Assembly: GCA_018266055.1 (NCBI GenBank)
Contig: JAFDYT010000002.1
Location: 17,568 to 81,567 of the forward strand
Origin: Bacteroidota bacterium
GTDB lineage: Bacteria > Bacteroidota > Bacteroidia > Cytophagales > Cyclobacteriaceae
Direction of reading: 5' to 3'
Length of the DNA: 64,000 bases
In this document: positions 35,413 through 45,668 of the stretch, in pieces
How the letters are laid out: every line of letters begins with the position of its first letter
How positions within the stretch are numbered: the stretch's first letter is position 1
Translations under genes and position numbers: made by a program
The notes under the pieces: model-generated
The model's database searches: none
Seen by the model: the letters and a program-made list of their open reading frames with translations, nothing else
What the model was told of the DNA's origin: nothing

Positions 35413-36342
35413 TCAATTCATGGTTAAGTTTCTGAAAATATCTTCGAGGCGGGTTTCAAGCGGGATAAGTTCCGTAAGGATCCATCCTTTGCTGACGCAC
35501 AGCGTAAAAATGTCGCGCTTGCTGGACTGTCCTGGCTTGCTTTGTACTTCGAGGCGGCTGGTAGCCACGTCAATCAAATCTACTTTAGCCACCGAAGGCA
35601 ACGCCTTTAGCGCGGTTTCTACTTCTGCGGCCGCGGCCTCCTCAATCCTCACCTTGATCAACTCGCTTCCCTCCGCTTGCTTGCGCAACGTGTCGGATGT
35701 TCCGTCGGCCACGATCTTTCCTTTGTTGATGATCAGGATACGGTCGCACGTAGCCTCTACTTCCGGCAGAATGTGTGTGCTGAGGATAACCGTCTTTTCT
35801 TTCCCAATTTCGCGGATCAGCTTGCGGATCTCCACGATCTGATTCGGGTCGAGACCAGTAGTGGGTTCATCCAACACCAGGATTTCCGGATCGTGGATCA
35901 TGGCTTGTGCCAGTCCCACGCGCTGGCGATATCCTTTTGACAACTCGCCAATCTTTTTGTGCTTCTCGGCATTGAGCCCGCACTTGCTCACCATACTACG
36001 GATGCGTTCTTCAATTTTTGATTCGGTCACACCTTGCAAGGCAGCACAAAAGCGCAGGTACTCAATCACCGGCATATCAAGGTACAGCGGATTGTTCTCC
36101 TGAAGGTAGCCAATGTGGTGTTTGATTTCGTCGCCTGCTTCCTTCAGCGATTTTCCACCGATCAGGATGTCTCCTTCCGTAGCCGAAAGATATCCGGTGA
36201 TCATTTTCATCGTAGTCGTTTTGCCGGCTCCGTTCGGGCCTAGGAATCCCAGGACTTCACCGGTTTTGACTTCAAACGAAATGCTATCGACTGCCCGTTG
36301 AGGACCGTAGCGTTTCGAAAGGTTCTCAATTTTTATATCCAT
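35413..36342 (-). CDS. gldA: GldA ABC transporter ATP-binding protein
   Basis: This 309-residue ATPase starts at ATG 36342; the open frame upstream is non-coding in character. It has Walker A GPNGAGKTT (about 36-44), signature LSKGYRQRVGLAQ, Walker B ILVLDEPTTGLD and the switch STHI. With GldF and GldG it forms the ABC transporter of the Bacteroidota gliding machinery. Other gld genes (gldB, K, L, M, N) are not in the window. Confidence 0.88.
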   Translation of the reverse strand: MDIKIENLSKRYGPQRAVDSISFEVKTGEVLGFLGPNGAGKTTTMKMITGYLSATEGDILIGGKSLKEAGDEIKHHIGYLQENNPLYLDMPVIEYLRFCAALQGVTESKIEERIRSMVSKCGLNAEKHKKIGELSKGYRQRVGLAQAMIHDPEILVLDEPTTGLDPNQIVEIRKLIREIGKEKTVILSTHILPEVEATCDRILIINKGKIVADGTSDTLRKQAEGSELIKVRIEEAAAAEVETALKALPSVAKVDLIDVATSRLEVQSKPGQSSKRDIFTLCVSKGWILTELIPLETRLEDIFRNLTMN

Positions 36343-36504
36343 AAACAGAGGGTTGAATACCCCGGGTTTTTTTTGCGGGGCAAAATAAATTTTTTCAGAA
36401 AAAAAAATCAAGACCCCTGAGATTTTACCAAAGCACCCCCTTCGCACAACTTTCATTTCTTAGTCTGTCAAACTTTTGCGTTCTTCCAGAATTAATTCCA
36501 ACCT

Positions 36505-38592
36505 ATGAAATATCTCTTTGGTCTTTTCCTCCTCCTGAGCATGGGCTCTTTTGCTCAATCGCTTACAGGCTTCACACCGGCTTCCTCTGAAAAAGAAAAA
36601 CAAGCCGAAACTTTTTTCCTGAATCAGCAGGAAAGTGACCGCTATAAAAATCATTTAAAAACCATCACCAAAGAGCCGCACATCGCAGCCTCCAAAGCCA
36701 ACGAACGCGTGCGCGACTACATGGCCGACGTGATGCGCAAGGCAGGCTTTCAGGTGGAGATATTTCCGTACGACCTTTACCTTCCGGTAATGCCGGGTTC
36801 GGCTTCAGCCGAAATTGTGGAACCGATACGCATTCCGCTCAACAACAAAGAATATATTCATCCCGAAGATCCGTATTCGTCGGATCCAAATTTGAATTTT
36901 GGATTCAATGCCTACAGCGGCACCGGCGATGTCACTGCCGAAGTAGTCTACGCCAACTTTGGCCGCAAAGAAGACTTTGAAAAACTTCAGGCGATGGGCA
37001 TCTCCGTCAAAGGAAAAGTAGTCATCGCGCGCTACGGAGGAAACTTCCGCGGCTACAAAGCGAAATACGCCGAAGCGGCAGGCGCTGCTGCGCTGATCAT
37101 CTTCACTGATCCGGGCGACAGCGGCTACGTCAAAGGACTCGTTTATCCGGAAGGACCTTTTTATAATGAAAGCGACATTCAACGCGGCTCATTGCTCACG
37201 CTCGACTGGACTGGCGACCCGCTCACTCCTTTCGAGCCGTCGCTGCCCGTAGATGGAAAAAAGAAAATCGCCCGCAAGAAACCTGAAGAAGTGACCGGCA
37301 TGCACAACATCCCCGTGTTGCCATTACCGTATGGATCGGCGAAAGAAATCTTCGCCCGCATGAAAGGAAAGCCCGTGCCCGCCGGCTGGCAGGGAGGACT
37401 TCCCTACACGTATCGCCTTGAAGGCGGCGCTGACCTGAAGGTGCGCGTGAACGTGGTACAGAAAAGAGAAATCCAACGCGTGTACAACGTGGTCGGTACG
37501 CTGACTGGCGCTGAACTTCCAGACGAATGGATTATGGCGGGCGCGCACTACGACTCGTGGGGCTTTGGTGCCACCGATCCCAACAGTGGTACGGCTATGC
37601 TGATGGCGCTGAGTGAATCGCTCGGCAAACTCGCGCAAGCCGGATACAAACCGCGTCGTACAATTAAGATCGCTCACTGGGATGCTGAAGAACAAGGTGT
37701 GATTGGCTCTACCGAATGGGTAGAACAATTTCGTGATGAACTCAATGCCAAAGGTGTTGCCTACTTCAATGCCGACGGAGCCGTGTCCGGAAAATCGTTT
37801 GGCGCTGCATCCAGCCCGTCGCTGAAGGGATTGATCATTGAAGCTACCAAGTCGGTGCCCTATCCTGACTCGGCGAAAACAGTGTATGACCATTGGCTCG
37901 GAAAGAAAAGTCAGAAAGAACCTGCGCTGGGAAATCTTGGCGGTGGCTCTGATCACATCGCCTTCTATACGCACGTGGGCATCCCATCGTGGGGTGGCGG
38001 CACAGGTGGCCCAACGATCTATCACTCCAACCACGACAGTTTTTCGTTTTACGAGCGCTTTGCTGATCCCAGCTTTAAAATGGGTCCGCTGGTAGAGCGC
38101 GTGTTTGGCATCGTGGCCTTACGGCTCGCCAATGCCGACGTGATTCCCTACAATGTAAGTCGCTACGGCGCTGACTTGCATACACACTTTGAAGGACTTC
38201 AGAAATTAACCAAAGTGTACGACAACGGCCCGAACGCCTTCTCCTTCGATGCACTGATCAAAGCTTCCGATGATTTGAAAAAAGCAGGTGAAGATGCAGA
38301 GGCCGCCATCAAGTCGGCTAATGCATCCAATCTGAAAGCCATCAACGCCGAACTTCTTTTGCTGGAACGTCAATGGATTGACGAAAAGGGAATGCCTTAC
38401 GGGAATTGGTACCGCTCGCTCTATGCGTCGCCGGATCCGTACAGTGGCTACGCTTCGTGGATGATGCCTGCGTTTCAATACGAAGCGTCGATTAAATCGA
38501 CTGCGAATTTGAAAGCCTACGAACAGCGTTACCTCGATGCCATCAGCCGGTTGAAAGTGAAGTTGGAGAATGTGACGAAGTTAGCGAAGTAG
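36505..38592 (+). CDS. M28 family zinc peptidase (glutamate carboxypeptidase II-like)
   Basis: This 695-residue protein has a signal peptide (about 1-18), a PA-type insert (about 120-300), the M28 catalytic domain (about 320-560) and a C-terminal TFR-dimerisation-like helical domain. Predicted zinc and catalytic residues are His348, Asp358 (TDPNSGTA), Glu395-Glu396 (DAEEQG), Asp424 and His507. This is the set used by glutamate carboxypeptidase II and N-acetylated-alpha-linked acidic dipeptidase. It is probably a periplasmic or secreted carboxypeptidase. Confidence 0.92.
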   Translation: MKYLFGLFLLLSMGSFAQSLTGFTPASSEKEKQAETFFLNQQESDRYKNHLKTITKEPHIAASKANERVRDYMADVMRKAGFQVEIFPYDLYLPVMPGSASAEIVEPIRIPLNNKEYIHPEDPYSSDPNLNFGFNAYSGTGDVTAEVVYANFGRKEDFEKLQAMGISVKGKVVIARYGGNFRGYKAKYAEAAGAAALIIFTDPGDSGYVKGLVYPEGPFYNESDIQRGSLLTLDWTGDPLTPFEPSLPVDGKKKIARKKPEEVTGMHNIPVLPLPYGSAKEIFARMKGKPVPAGWQGGLPYTYRLEGGADLKVRVNVVQKREIQRVYNVVGTLTGAELPDEWIMAGAHYDSWGFGATDPNSGTAMLMALSESLGKLAQAGYKPRRTIKIAHWDAEEQGVIGSTEWVEQFRDELNAKGVAYFNADGAVSGKSFGAASSPSLKGLIIEATKSVPYPDSAKTVYDHWLGKKSQKEPALGNLGGGSDHIAFYTHVGIPSWGGGTGGPTIYHSNHDSFSFYERFADPSFKMGPLVERVFGIVALRLANADVIPYNVSRYGADLHTHFEGLQKLTKVYDNGPNAFSFDALIKASDDLKKAGEDAEAAIKSANASNLKAINAELLLLERQWIDEKGMPYGNWYRSLYASPDPYSGYASWMMPAFQYEASIKSTANLKAYEQRYLDAISRLKVKLENVTKLAK

Positions 38593-38634
38593 TGTCGCAC
38601 CGATTTCGATTAACAATTAACCCATAACAGGATA

Positions 38635-39555
38635 TCACCTGATTTCCTGACCTGGCTGTGTCTTCCACCGCTCGTGCATCCACACCCATTGTTCGGGATG
38701 CTCGCGCACGATACGCTCAGTGAAGTCAGTGAAGTTTTGTGTGTTGATGATTAAATCCTGCTCCTCATCACCGGTGTACACCAACGGTATCTCCGGAAGG
38801 ATGTGCATCTGCTGCTTGTAGTTCTCATCGAGGTAAACGTAGGTGGGCACCACGGCACATCCTGACTTCAACGCCATCACGGTAGCGCCGATAGGTGTGG
38901 CGGCAGGCTTTCCGAAAAAATTAACAAACCGGCTTTTCACCTTCGTATCCTGATCGATGAGAATCGCGATCGAGCCGCCGGACTTCAACGCCTTAAAAAG
39001 CCGCACACTTTCTTTTCCACGTTCAATGGCTATGGCGCCGTAGGCATTTCTGTATTTCACGAGCAACTGGTTGAGCCGTTCGTCGCCAAGTGCAGTGCCG
39101 ATGATGTTGGGTTTTAATCCGCGCAGCGCCATGTTGGTGATCTGCAAATCGAATGCGCCGAGATGCGCCGTCAGAAACATCACCCCTTTCCCCTTCGCAT
39201 GTGCCTTTTCATAGTTTTCAATCCCGGTGGTGACGAGAAATTTGTTCAGGTCGTCGAGTGTTTTCACCGTAAGGGAACGGATGATATCGCCCGCATTTTT
39301 GCCGAGCATCTCAAATGTTTTCTTACTAAGCTTCTTTATTTCTTCGGGCGATTTCTCGTTACCGAATGCAATGGTCAGGTGCTTGATCATTCGCTCGGCA
39401 GGCTTCGGTGAGAAACGGTAAGCCACACGTCCTAGCACGCCGCAGAAGCGTAACCATATTTTTCGTGGCGTAATTCCCGCCGAAAAAATCAGGAACCGGA
39501 CGAAGTAATAGAGGGCCGTGTATTTAATTTCCTTGCGCAGCGGGCGTTTTTCCAT
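38635..39555 (-). CDS. lipid A late acyltransferase (LpxL/HtrB-like)
   Basis: This 306-residue membrane-associated acyltransferase has the HxxxxD motif at His131 and Asp136 (TAHLGAFD), an N-terminal hydrophobic segment (about 14-45) and the AIERGKESVRLFKALKSGG block with ILIDQD typical of LpxL/LpxM. It would add a secondary acyl chain to lipid A at the inner membrane. It is not adjacent to other lpx genes. It lies back to back with the SixA-like gene. Confidence 0.88.
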   Translation of the reverse strand: MEKRPLRKEIKYTALYYFVRFLIFSAGITPRKIWLRFCGVLGRVAYRFSPKPAERMIKHLTIAFGNEKSPEEIKKLSKKTFEMLGKNAGDIIRSLTVKTLDDLNKFLVTTGIENYEKAHAKGKGVMFLTAHLGAFDLQITNMALRGLKPNIIGTALGDERLNQLLVKYRNAYGAIAIERGKESVRLFKALKSGGSIAILIDQDTKVKSRFVNFFGKPAATPIGATVMALKSGCAVVPTYVYLDENYKQQMHILPEIPLVYTGDEEQDLIINTQNFTDFTERIVREHPEQWVWMHERWKTQPGQEIR

Positions 39556-39600
39556 AGCCTAAAAGGGCAAAGATACAGCGCAAAAACGTAACTTCGAGGT

Positions 39601-40107
39601 ATGAAAAAAGTGTACCTGGTACGTCATGCCAAATCAAGCTGGGCCGATATGGGCATGGACGATTTTGACCGGCCACTCAACGAGCGCGGCGAAAAAGATG
39701 CGCCGCACATGGCGAAGCTCCTGAAGCATCACGGCGTGGTGCCCGACCGCATGATCAGCAGTCCCGCCAAACGGGCCTTGTCGACCTGCCTGGCATTCGC
39801 CGACGTGTTGAAGTTTGACGAAGCCAGTATTGTCACCGACAAAAAATTATATCACGCCAGCGCCGACGCTATTCTTCGTGTGCTGGCACAAATGAAAGAA
39901 CACAAAGGCGAAGAGGAGGATGTAGTGTTGCTCTTCGGGCATAATCCCGGCATTACTGATTTTGCCAATGCATTACTCAACATAGGAATTGACAACATAC
40001 CGACCTGCGGAATTGTGGGAGCAACGCTGAACATCGACCGTTGGGCAGACATTGCATTCGGCTGCGGAAAGCTGACGTCGTTTGAGTATCCTAAAAAAGG
40101 AGGCTAA
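39601..40107 (+). CDS. SixA-like histidine phosphatase
   Basis: This 168-residue protein of the histidine phosphatase superfamily has the nucleophile His9 in LVRHAKSSW and the second catalytic His114 in FGHNPGI. Length and the RHAKSSW motif match SixA, which removes phosphate from HPt proteins, but the substrate here is unproven. It is divergent from the acyltransferase gene with a 45-base gap. Confidence 0.88.
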   Translation: MKKVYLVRHAKSSWADMGMDDFDRPLNERGEKDAPHMAKLLKHHGVVPDRMISSPAKRALSTCLAFADVLKFDEASIVTDKKLYHASADAILRVLAQMKEHKGEEEDVVLLFGHNPGITDFANALLNIGIDNIPTCGIVGATLNIDRWADIAFGCGKLTSFEYPKKGG

Positions 40108-40110
40108 GGA

Positions 40111-40416
40111 TTATTCCTTCTTGCGAAAGAGTCCGCGCATCCGCGTGAAAAATCGCTTTTCAAAAGCGTAGAAAAAATGAAATTGTCCGAACAAGAATCC
40201 ATACATCAGCAGCACGATGTTGTACACCGGGAGAATCAAAATGTAATACACCACTTTGGCCCAGGTAGGAATTTCGGCACCAAAGAAAAAATGCAACAAG
40301 GGCCGAGCCAACGCTACCACCGTCATCCCGGTACAGCAAAACACCAGCAGGATGGCAATTACCTGCCAGATATTTTTGGCGTTCCAGCGCGTCTGAAGTT
40401 TCTGTAACCAGCTCAT
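40111..40416 (-). CDS. small membrane protein (DUF6787-like)
   Basis: This 101-residue protein has two hydrophobic segments (about 15-40 and 53-78) and a basic C-terminus. The frame begins at a TTG abutting the pseudouridine synthase stop; ATG 40416 is more likely. I tentatively link it to DUF6787 by length and layout. It is cotranscribed with the RluA-like gene. Function unknown. Confidence 0.68.
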   Translation of the reverse strand: MSWLQKLQTRWNAKNIWQVIAILLVFCCTGMTVVALARPLLHFFFGAEIPTWAKVVYYILILPVYNIVLLMYGFLFGQFHFFYAFEKRFFTRMRGLFRKKE

Positions 40417-40428
40417 CTCAGCGTTCAA

Positions 40429-41106
40429 TTAACTAAAAAGATTCCAGAATTCATTCTTCGGCAATGGCGCTTCGATAGAAACGGGCTCTTTTTTCACCGG
40501 ATGAACAAACTGAAGTCGCCGAGCATGCAGGCAAATGCTATGGTCGGCATTCGGTTGTTCGGCGCCATACTTTACGTCACCCACAATGGGGCAACCCATC
40601 GATGCGAGTTGCACACGAATTTGGTGCGGTCTTCCCGTAAGGGGATTCACTTCCAACAGGAAATATCCCGACTGACTTTTGATCACCCGGTAACTTAGCT
40701 CCGATCGCTGACCGTCTTTGTTCTCGCGTGCATACGCGGTGACCTTGTTGTTCTTTTCGTTTTTTATAAGCCAGTGTACCAACGTGCCCGATTGGTGTTG
40801 AGGTTTGCTTCGCACGATAGCCCAATATGTTTTTTTGGTTTCGCGTTCGCGAAACTGTTCGTTCATGCGTTCCAACGCCTTTGACGTTCGCCCAAAAATC
40901 ACCACACCACTTACAGGCCTGTCGAGGCGATGCACCACACCCAGAAAAACATCGCCGGGTTTATTGTACTTTTCTTTGATATACTTTTTGCAAGTTTCAA
41001 CTAAAGGTTCGTCGCCGGTTTCGTCGCCCTGCACTAGTTCACCGGCGCGTTTATTCACGGCAAGTAAATGATTGTCTTCGTAGAGGATACGCGTACTGAT
41101 ATCCAT
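40429..41106 (-). CDS. RluA-family RNA pseudouridine synthase
   Basis: This 225-residue enzyme has the catalytic Asp62 in HRLDRPVSG and the later GRPHQIRVQLASMGCPIVGD block of RluA/RsuA enzymes. It lacks an N-terminal S4 domain. Its target (rRNA or tRNA uridine) cannot be assigned. It lies six bases downstream of the M20 peptidase gene on the minus strand. Confidence 0.92.
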   Translation of the reverse strand: MDISTRILYEDNHLLAVNKRAGELVQGDETGDEPLVETCKKYIKEKYNKPGDVFLGVVHRLDRPVSGVVIFGRTSKALERMNEQFRERETKKTYWAIVRSKPQHQSGTLVHWLIKNEKNNKVTAYARENKDGQRSELSYRVIKSQSGYFLLEVNPLTGRPHQIRVQLASMGCPIVGDVKYGAEQPNADHSICLHARRLQFVHPVKKEPVSIEAPLPKNEFWNLFS

Positions 41107-41111
41107 GGCAC

Positions 41112-42554
41112 TCAGAGTCCGCGGATCAATTGCTCATAAAACCAAAGACTCGTTTTGAAACTCTCCACACTCACACGCTCGTCGATGCCATGAAATCCGA
41201 TCGGGTCAACCATAGGGCTGAACTTGATGATATTGGACGAAACTTCGTCGAACTTGCGTGAGTCGGTTGCGCCGATCATCAGGAAAGGCGAAACCAATGT
41301 TTCCGGATAGGCTTTACGGATAGCGCCTGCTACTTGCTGAAATCCACTTCCTGCCTCATCCGTCACACCGGACGCTTCGGTGAAGAATCCGTTTTTGTAC
41401 TCCACCTTCACGCGCGGATCATCAATGAGGGCGATTACTTTTTCGCGGATGTCTGCTCCCTTGTCGCCGGGCAGCAACCGGAAGTTGATATACGCCGACG
41501 CCATTGTGGGGATGACGTTATCTTTAATTCCGGCATTAATAATCGTAGGTGCGGCCGTGGTGCGCACCATGGCGTTGCCCGGTCCTGTTTTTTCATAGAT
41601 GCCTACCAATACGCCTTTGAACAACCACGTGTTGGCAAAAACCATCTTTTGCAAGAACGGCAATTCCGGTCCTACAGCGCGGATAAATCCTTGCATCGGT
41701 GTCGTGAATTTCGCGTCGAACGGTTTAGCTCTCACCTTCACGATGGCCTTTGTTAAAATATCAATCGAGGTTTCTTTCTCCGGCATCGACGAGTGACCTC
41801 CACTCTTCTCCACCGACAAGATCAGCGACATGTATCCTTTTTCTGCTGTGCCCAGCAATGCCACTGGTTTGGCTAGGTTAGGAATTTTCTCTTTGGTGAT
41901 TACACCGCCTTCGTCCAGCACCAGGTCCACTTGAATCTTCCTTTCTTTCATCAGCGTGGCAATGGCTTCAGCCCCTTTTCCGCCGATCTCCTCATCATGA
42001 CCAAACGCCAGGTAAACGGTGCGCTCAGGTTTAAAACCGGCTGCCAAAAGTTTCTCAACCGACTCCATGATCGAGATGAGATTAATTTTGTCGTCGGCCG
42101 TACCGCGTCCCCAGATGAAATTGTCTTTCACCGTTCCGGCAAACGGGTCGACCGTCCACATCTTCTCGGTCCCTTCTTCAATTGGTACTACATCCTGATG
42201 CGCCATCAAGACAGACGGTTTCAATTGAGGATTTTTTCCCTCCCACGTGTAGAGCAAACTGAAGCGCGCTACTTTCTCAACTTTCAACTGCGCATGAACG
42301 AGCGGATATGTCTTTTCGAGATATTGATGAAAAGCGATAAACTGGGTAGTATCAATTTTCGACGCATCGAGATACGAAACAGTTTTGATATTGACCGCGC
42401 CTTTGAAATGGTCCAATGCCTGCTCAGCGACTTCAGGGGCAGGTAAGGCGGCAACCTTCTGTTGAATGGAAGAAAACCGAAAGGTGTTAATGAGTAAAAC
42501 GGCCACCAGCGCCAGCAACGCGAAGAGCAAGCCAAGAAGAATTTTTTTGATCAT
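41112..42554 (-). CDS. M20 family metallopeptidase, membrane-anchored
   Basis: This 480-residue protein starts at ATG 42554 with an N-terminal signal anchor (about 5-24). Zinc and catalytic residues of the M20/CPG2 family are visible: His119 (MAHQD), Asp154 (GRGTADDK), catalytic Glu188 and Glu189 (GHDEEIGG), and a late His in DPIGFHG. It resembles carboxypeptidase PM20D1-like enzymes. A frame extension to 42593 exists but would bury the signal anchor. Confidence 0.9.
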   Translation of the reverse strand: MIKKILLGLLFALLALVAVLLINTFRFSSIQQKVAALPAPEVAEQALDHFKGAVNIKTVSYLDASKIDTTQFIAFHQYLEKTYPLVHAQLKVEKVARFSLLYTWEGKNPQLKPSVLMAHQDVVPIEEGTEKMWTVDPFAGTVKDNFIWGRGTADDKINLISIMESVEKLLAAGFKPERTVYLAFGHDEEIGGKGAEAIATLMKERKIQVDLVLDEGGVITKEKIPNLAKPVALLGTAEKGYMSLILSVEKSGGHSSMPEKETSIDILTKAIVKVRAKPFDAKFTTPMQGFIRAVGPELPFLQKMVFANTWLFKGVLVGIYEKTGPGNAMVRTTAAPTIINAGIKDNVIPTMASAYINFRLLPGDKGADIREKVIALIDDPRVKVEYKNGFFTEASGVTDEAGSGFQQVAGAIRKAYPETLVSPFLMIGATDSRKFDEVSSNIIKFSPMVDPIGFHGIDERVSVESFKTSLWFYEQLIRGL

Positions 42555-42668
42555 AAAAAAGCAGATGAGACAAAAATACTTTTTAATGGCCAAAGAGTGG
42601 AATGAAGAGAGCGTTATTTAATAACCTCCGACTCCCCCTGCGTATCCGAGCCTTTGCGTGCCTTACCC

Positions 42669-44252
42669 TCAATCCTTAAACTCGCTCGTAAAATGGAAGT
42701 TGATCTCCGGGAAATTATCCTGCACCATCTGCAGCCAGGCCTTCGACTCCGCCATGAATACCAGCTTGCCGTCTTTGTCCAGCGCGATGTGCCGTTGCTT
42801 TGACGCAATGAACTCCTGCAACTTCTTTTCGTCGGGGCTGCTAAACCAACAGGCCTTATAAATGTGCTGAGGCAAAAATTCTACCGTAGCACCGTATTCT
42901 TCTTTCAACCGGAACTGAATCACTTCAAACTGAAGCGCACCCACGGTGCCCACTACTTTTTTCTTACCTAGCTCGTAGGTGAATAGCTGCGCTACCCCTT
43001 CTTCCATCAACTGCAGCAATCCTTTTTCAAGCTGCTTGGTTTTCATCGCATCGCGGTTCGACACCTCTTTGAAAATCTCGGGCGAGAAACTAGGTATGCC
43101 GGTGTAGAGCATCTTCTCTCCCTCCGTGAGTGTATCGCCGATTTTCAAATTGCCGGTATCAAACAAACCGACGATGTCGCCAGGCCACGCTTCATCTACT
43201 GTCTCGCGGTCTTGCGCCATGAAAGCCGTAGCATTCGAAAAGCGAATCGACTTGTCGTTGCGCACGTGCAGGTAGTTGTTGCCGCGCTCAAACTTGCCGG
43301 AGCACACGCGCAAAAACGCAATGCGGTTGCGGTGCTTCGGGTCCATGTTGGCGTGAATCTTAAAAATAAATCCGGTGAATTTTTTCTCGTCGGGTTTTAC
43401 TTCGCGCGTCGTGGTGGTACGAATCAGCGGCGGCGGCGCCAGGCGGATGAACGTGTCGAGCAATTCTTTCACTCCGAAATTATTCACTGCACTTCCAAAA
43501 AATACCGGCGCTACTTTTCCGTCGAGGTAATCCTGTACATCCAGCTCAGGATAAACGCCGTTGAGCAGCTCCACATCTTCACGAAGTTTGATCGCGTAAT
43601 TTTCGCCCACGTATTGATCCAACTCCGGCGAGTTGATGTCCGAAATTTCTATCGCTTCTTCCACCGTTGTTTTACTTGGCGTAAAAAGCTTCAGACTTTT
43701 TTCATAGAGACTATACACGCCTTTGAACGTCTTACCCATACTGATGGGCCAGCTCAGCGGATGTACCTTGATTTTGAGTTTTGCTTCGATCTCGTCGAGC
43801 AAGTCAAAAGGATCTTGTCCTTCGCGGTCGAGCTTGTTGATAAAGCAGAGCACGGGAGTGTTGCGCATACGGCATACCTCCATCAGCTTTTCCGTTTGCA
43901 TCTCCACACCCTTCACACAATCCACCACCATGATTACGCTGTCTACCGCGGTGAGCGTGCGGTACGTATCTTCAGCAAAGTCCTGGTGACCGGGCGTATC
44001 GAGCAGATTGATTTTGATGTCTTTGTAGTTGAACCCCATCACCGAGGTAGCCACTGAGATACCGCGTTGCTTTTCGATTTCCATCCAGTCGCTGCGGGCG
44101 TGGTCTTTGATTTTCGATGATTTTACGGCACCGGCCTTCTGGATTGCCCCACCAAAGAGGAGCAGTTTTTCCGTAAGGGTAGTTTTCCCGGCATCGGGGT
44201 GAGAGATGATGCCAAACGTGCGGCGTTTGGCTATTTCCTGATCTAACGTCAT
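42669..44252 (-). CDS. prfC: peptide chain release factor 3
   Basis: This 527-residue GTPase recycles RF1 and RF2 from the ribosome. G1 is [10 protein letters not shown] (about 17-26), G3 is DTPGHQDF and G4 is NKLD. The RF3-specific [15 protein letters not shown] block follows the G1 region, and the C-terminal domain ends normally. Length is typical. It is a single-gene unit; the upstream gap on its 5' side holds a dispersed repeat. Confidence 0.95.
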   Translation of the reverse strand: MTLDQEIAKRRTFGIISHPDAGKTTLTEKLLLFGGAIQKAGAVKSSKIKDHARSDWMEIEKQRGISVATSVMGFNYKDIKINLLDTPGHQDFAEDTYRTLTAVDSVIMVVDCVKGVEMQTEKLMEVCRMRNTPVLCFINKLDREGQDPFDLLDEIEAKLKIKVHPLSWPISMGKTFKGVYSLYEKSLKLFTPSKTTVEEAIEISDINSPELDQYVGENYAIKLREDVELLNGVYPELDVQDYLDGKVAPVFFGSAVNNFGVKELLDTFIRLAPPPLIRTTTTREVKPDEKKFTGFIFKIHANMDPKHRNRIAFLRVCSGKFERGNNYLHVRNDKSIRFSNATAFMAQDRETVDEAWPGDIVGLFDTGNLKIGDTLTEGEKMLYTGIPSFSPEIFKEVSNRDAMKTKQLEKGLLQLMEEGVAQLFTYELGKKKVVGTVGALQFEVIQFRLKEEYGATVEFLPQHIYKACWFSSPDEKKLQEFIASKQRHIALDKDGKLVFMAESKAWLQMVQDNFPEINFHFTSEFKD

Positions 44253-44321
44253 GAGTAAAAATTCGGCGCGAAGATAGGCAAAAGTTAAAAGCTGAAAGAG
44301 GGAAAGAATAAAGAGGCGGCC

Positions 44322-44420
44322 TGGCGCGGTCGAGACGAGCGCGCCACCGGGCTATCCGTTACAAGTCCGGCCACACGCTGCGCCAGCGCACTTCGGGCTT
44401 TTCACTGCTATCCCTGGCCG
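44322..44420 (-). repeat. dispersed palindromic repeat, copy 2, with an added hairpin
   Basis: The core 44347-44420 is the inverted counterpart of 29496-29575; read on the minus strand it has AGGGATAGCAGTGAAAAGCCC and GGCCGGACTTGTAACGGATA. Next to it TGGCGCG (44322-44328) pairs with CGCGCCA (44340-44346). The 44253-44555 gap holds nothing else I can name. Confidence 0.6.
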
Positions 44421-44555
44421 GAAACCCTTGCCGTTGGTGAACTTACATTCTATTTGCTCTTCTTGATCAAGAGTTTACTACTCGACACTCCTCTCACTTC
44501 TCCCCAAAAATTCTTATCTTAATGGTGCACCACCTAAACCCCAAAACCTAATACC

Positions 44556-45041
44556 ATGAAAAAAATTACGTTCACTCTTCTTGCAGCAGTTTTACTGTCG
44601 TTTGCAGGCTGCAACTTCAGCGCTGGCACAAAAAAAGACTTCGCTACCGGCCTTTCGCAAACCTACCATGGCTTTACCGTGGACGAAGTACTGTTGGTTG
44701 GCCCAGATAATAAAGCCATGAGCAACAACAAAGTTGCTGTAGGAACAAAGGTTGCAATAGTTATCCAAGGGTTAGCCGGCTATGAATTAAAAGACAACAA
44801 AGCCTATCCCGGCCTTTCGCTAAGCGTTACTGATAAAGACGGCAAAACTGTACTGGGCGCCGAAGACTTGTTCGGACAAAATGAAGGTTTTTCCACTGCC
44901 GATGCGTCGGTGCTTCGCGGTACACTTACTGTGGGCGATCCGATGAAAGCAGGTGAAACCTATCATGTCAAAGTCCATGCGTGGGATAAAAACAATAAAG
45001 AAAATGAACTCACTGCCGAGGTGGACATAGTTGTTGAGTGA
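44556..45041 (+). CDS. lipoprotein of unknown function
   Basis: This 161-residue protein has a lipoprotein signal peptide with lipobox LSFAGC (Cys19). The mature part is a small beta-rich domain. The C-terminal half, with GTLTVGDPMKAGETYHVKVHAWDK, reads like an Ig-like or beta-sandwich fold. No catalytic residues are seen. It is a single gene. Confidence 0.75.
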   Translation: MKKITFTLLAAVLLSFAGCNFSAGTKKDFATGLSQTYHGFTVDEVLLVGPDNKAMSNNKVAVGTKVAIVIQGLAGYELKDNKAYPGLSLSVTDKDGKTVLGAEDLFGQNEGFSTADASVLRGTLTVGDPMKAGETYHVKVHAWDKNNKENELTAEVDIVVE

Positions 45042-45128
45042 TTCTCAATGATGCTTCCCCTTCTCTTCCAACGCAAAGGAAGATCGGTAGCCGGTGAGTA
45101 GATTCAAAAATCGCGTAGATTTACTTGC

Positions 45129-45659
45129 ATGAAACTAGTGTCGGTCATTCTTCTGAAGTTGCTTCTCTTCTCGTGTTGCCTCGCTCAACAAAAGTATAGC
45201 ACATCGCAAGACACAGCGTATTCCGAATTAGTTTGGCGGTCAAACACACCTGACAAACTCTTTCAGTTTTATAATCAGGCTAACATCAAGGGTGCGTACG
45301 CTATTAACAGAGAGCTCAATCCCTTTTACTTAAGAGGCGACTTTGATGGCGACAAGAACATTGACTACGCAATTGCGGTAATTGAGAAAAAGTCAAGTAA
45401 AAAAGGAATTCTAATTTATCACCCATCGAGTAAAAAGTACTTTTTAGCCGGAGCTGGTCAGGCACTCGGTTATGGTGACGATTATCCATGGATGGACGCC
45501 TGGCAAGTGTATGAAAAAAAGTACGTCGGGTTAGGTGTTGGTGAAACGAAGAGAATCAAATTAAAAGGAGAAGCGATTCTTGTTGAAAAACTCGAATCCT
45601 CCAGCGGGCTGATCTATTGGGATGGAAAAAAATACGAATGGTATCAACAGGGCGATTGA
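45129..45659 (+). CDS. secreted hypothetical protein with a calcium-loop-like motif
   Basis: This 176-residue protein has a signal peptide (about 1-19, with two Cys near the cleavage site, so a lipoprotein is possible). DFDGDKNIDYAI at about residues 74-85 resembles the Asp-rich calcium loop of FG-GAP/VCBS repeats. The C-terminus is rich in Tyr and Trp. It may be a minimal single-repeat member. Function unknown. Confidence 0.68.
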   Translation: MKLVSVILLKLLLFSCCLAQQKYSTSQDTAYSELVWRSNTPDKLFQFYNQANIKGAYAINRELNPFYLRGDFDGDKNIDYAIAVIEKKSSKKGILIYHPSSKKYFLAGAGQALGYGDDYPWMDAWQVYEKKYVGLGVGETKRIKLKGEAILVEKLESSSGLIYWDGKKYEWYQQGD

Positions 45660-45668
45660 CAACTAGTC

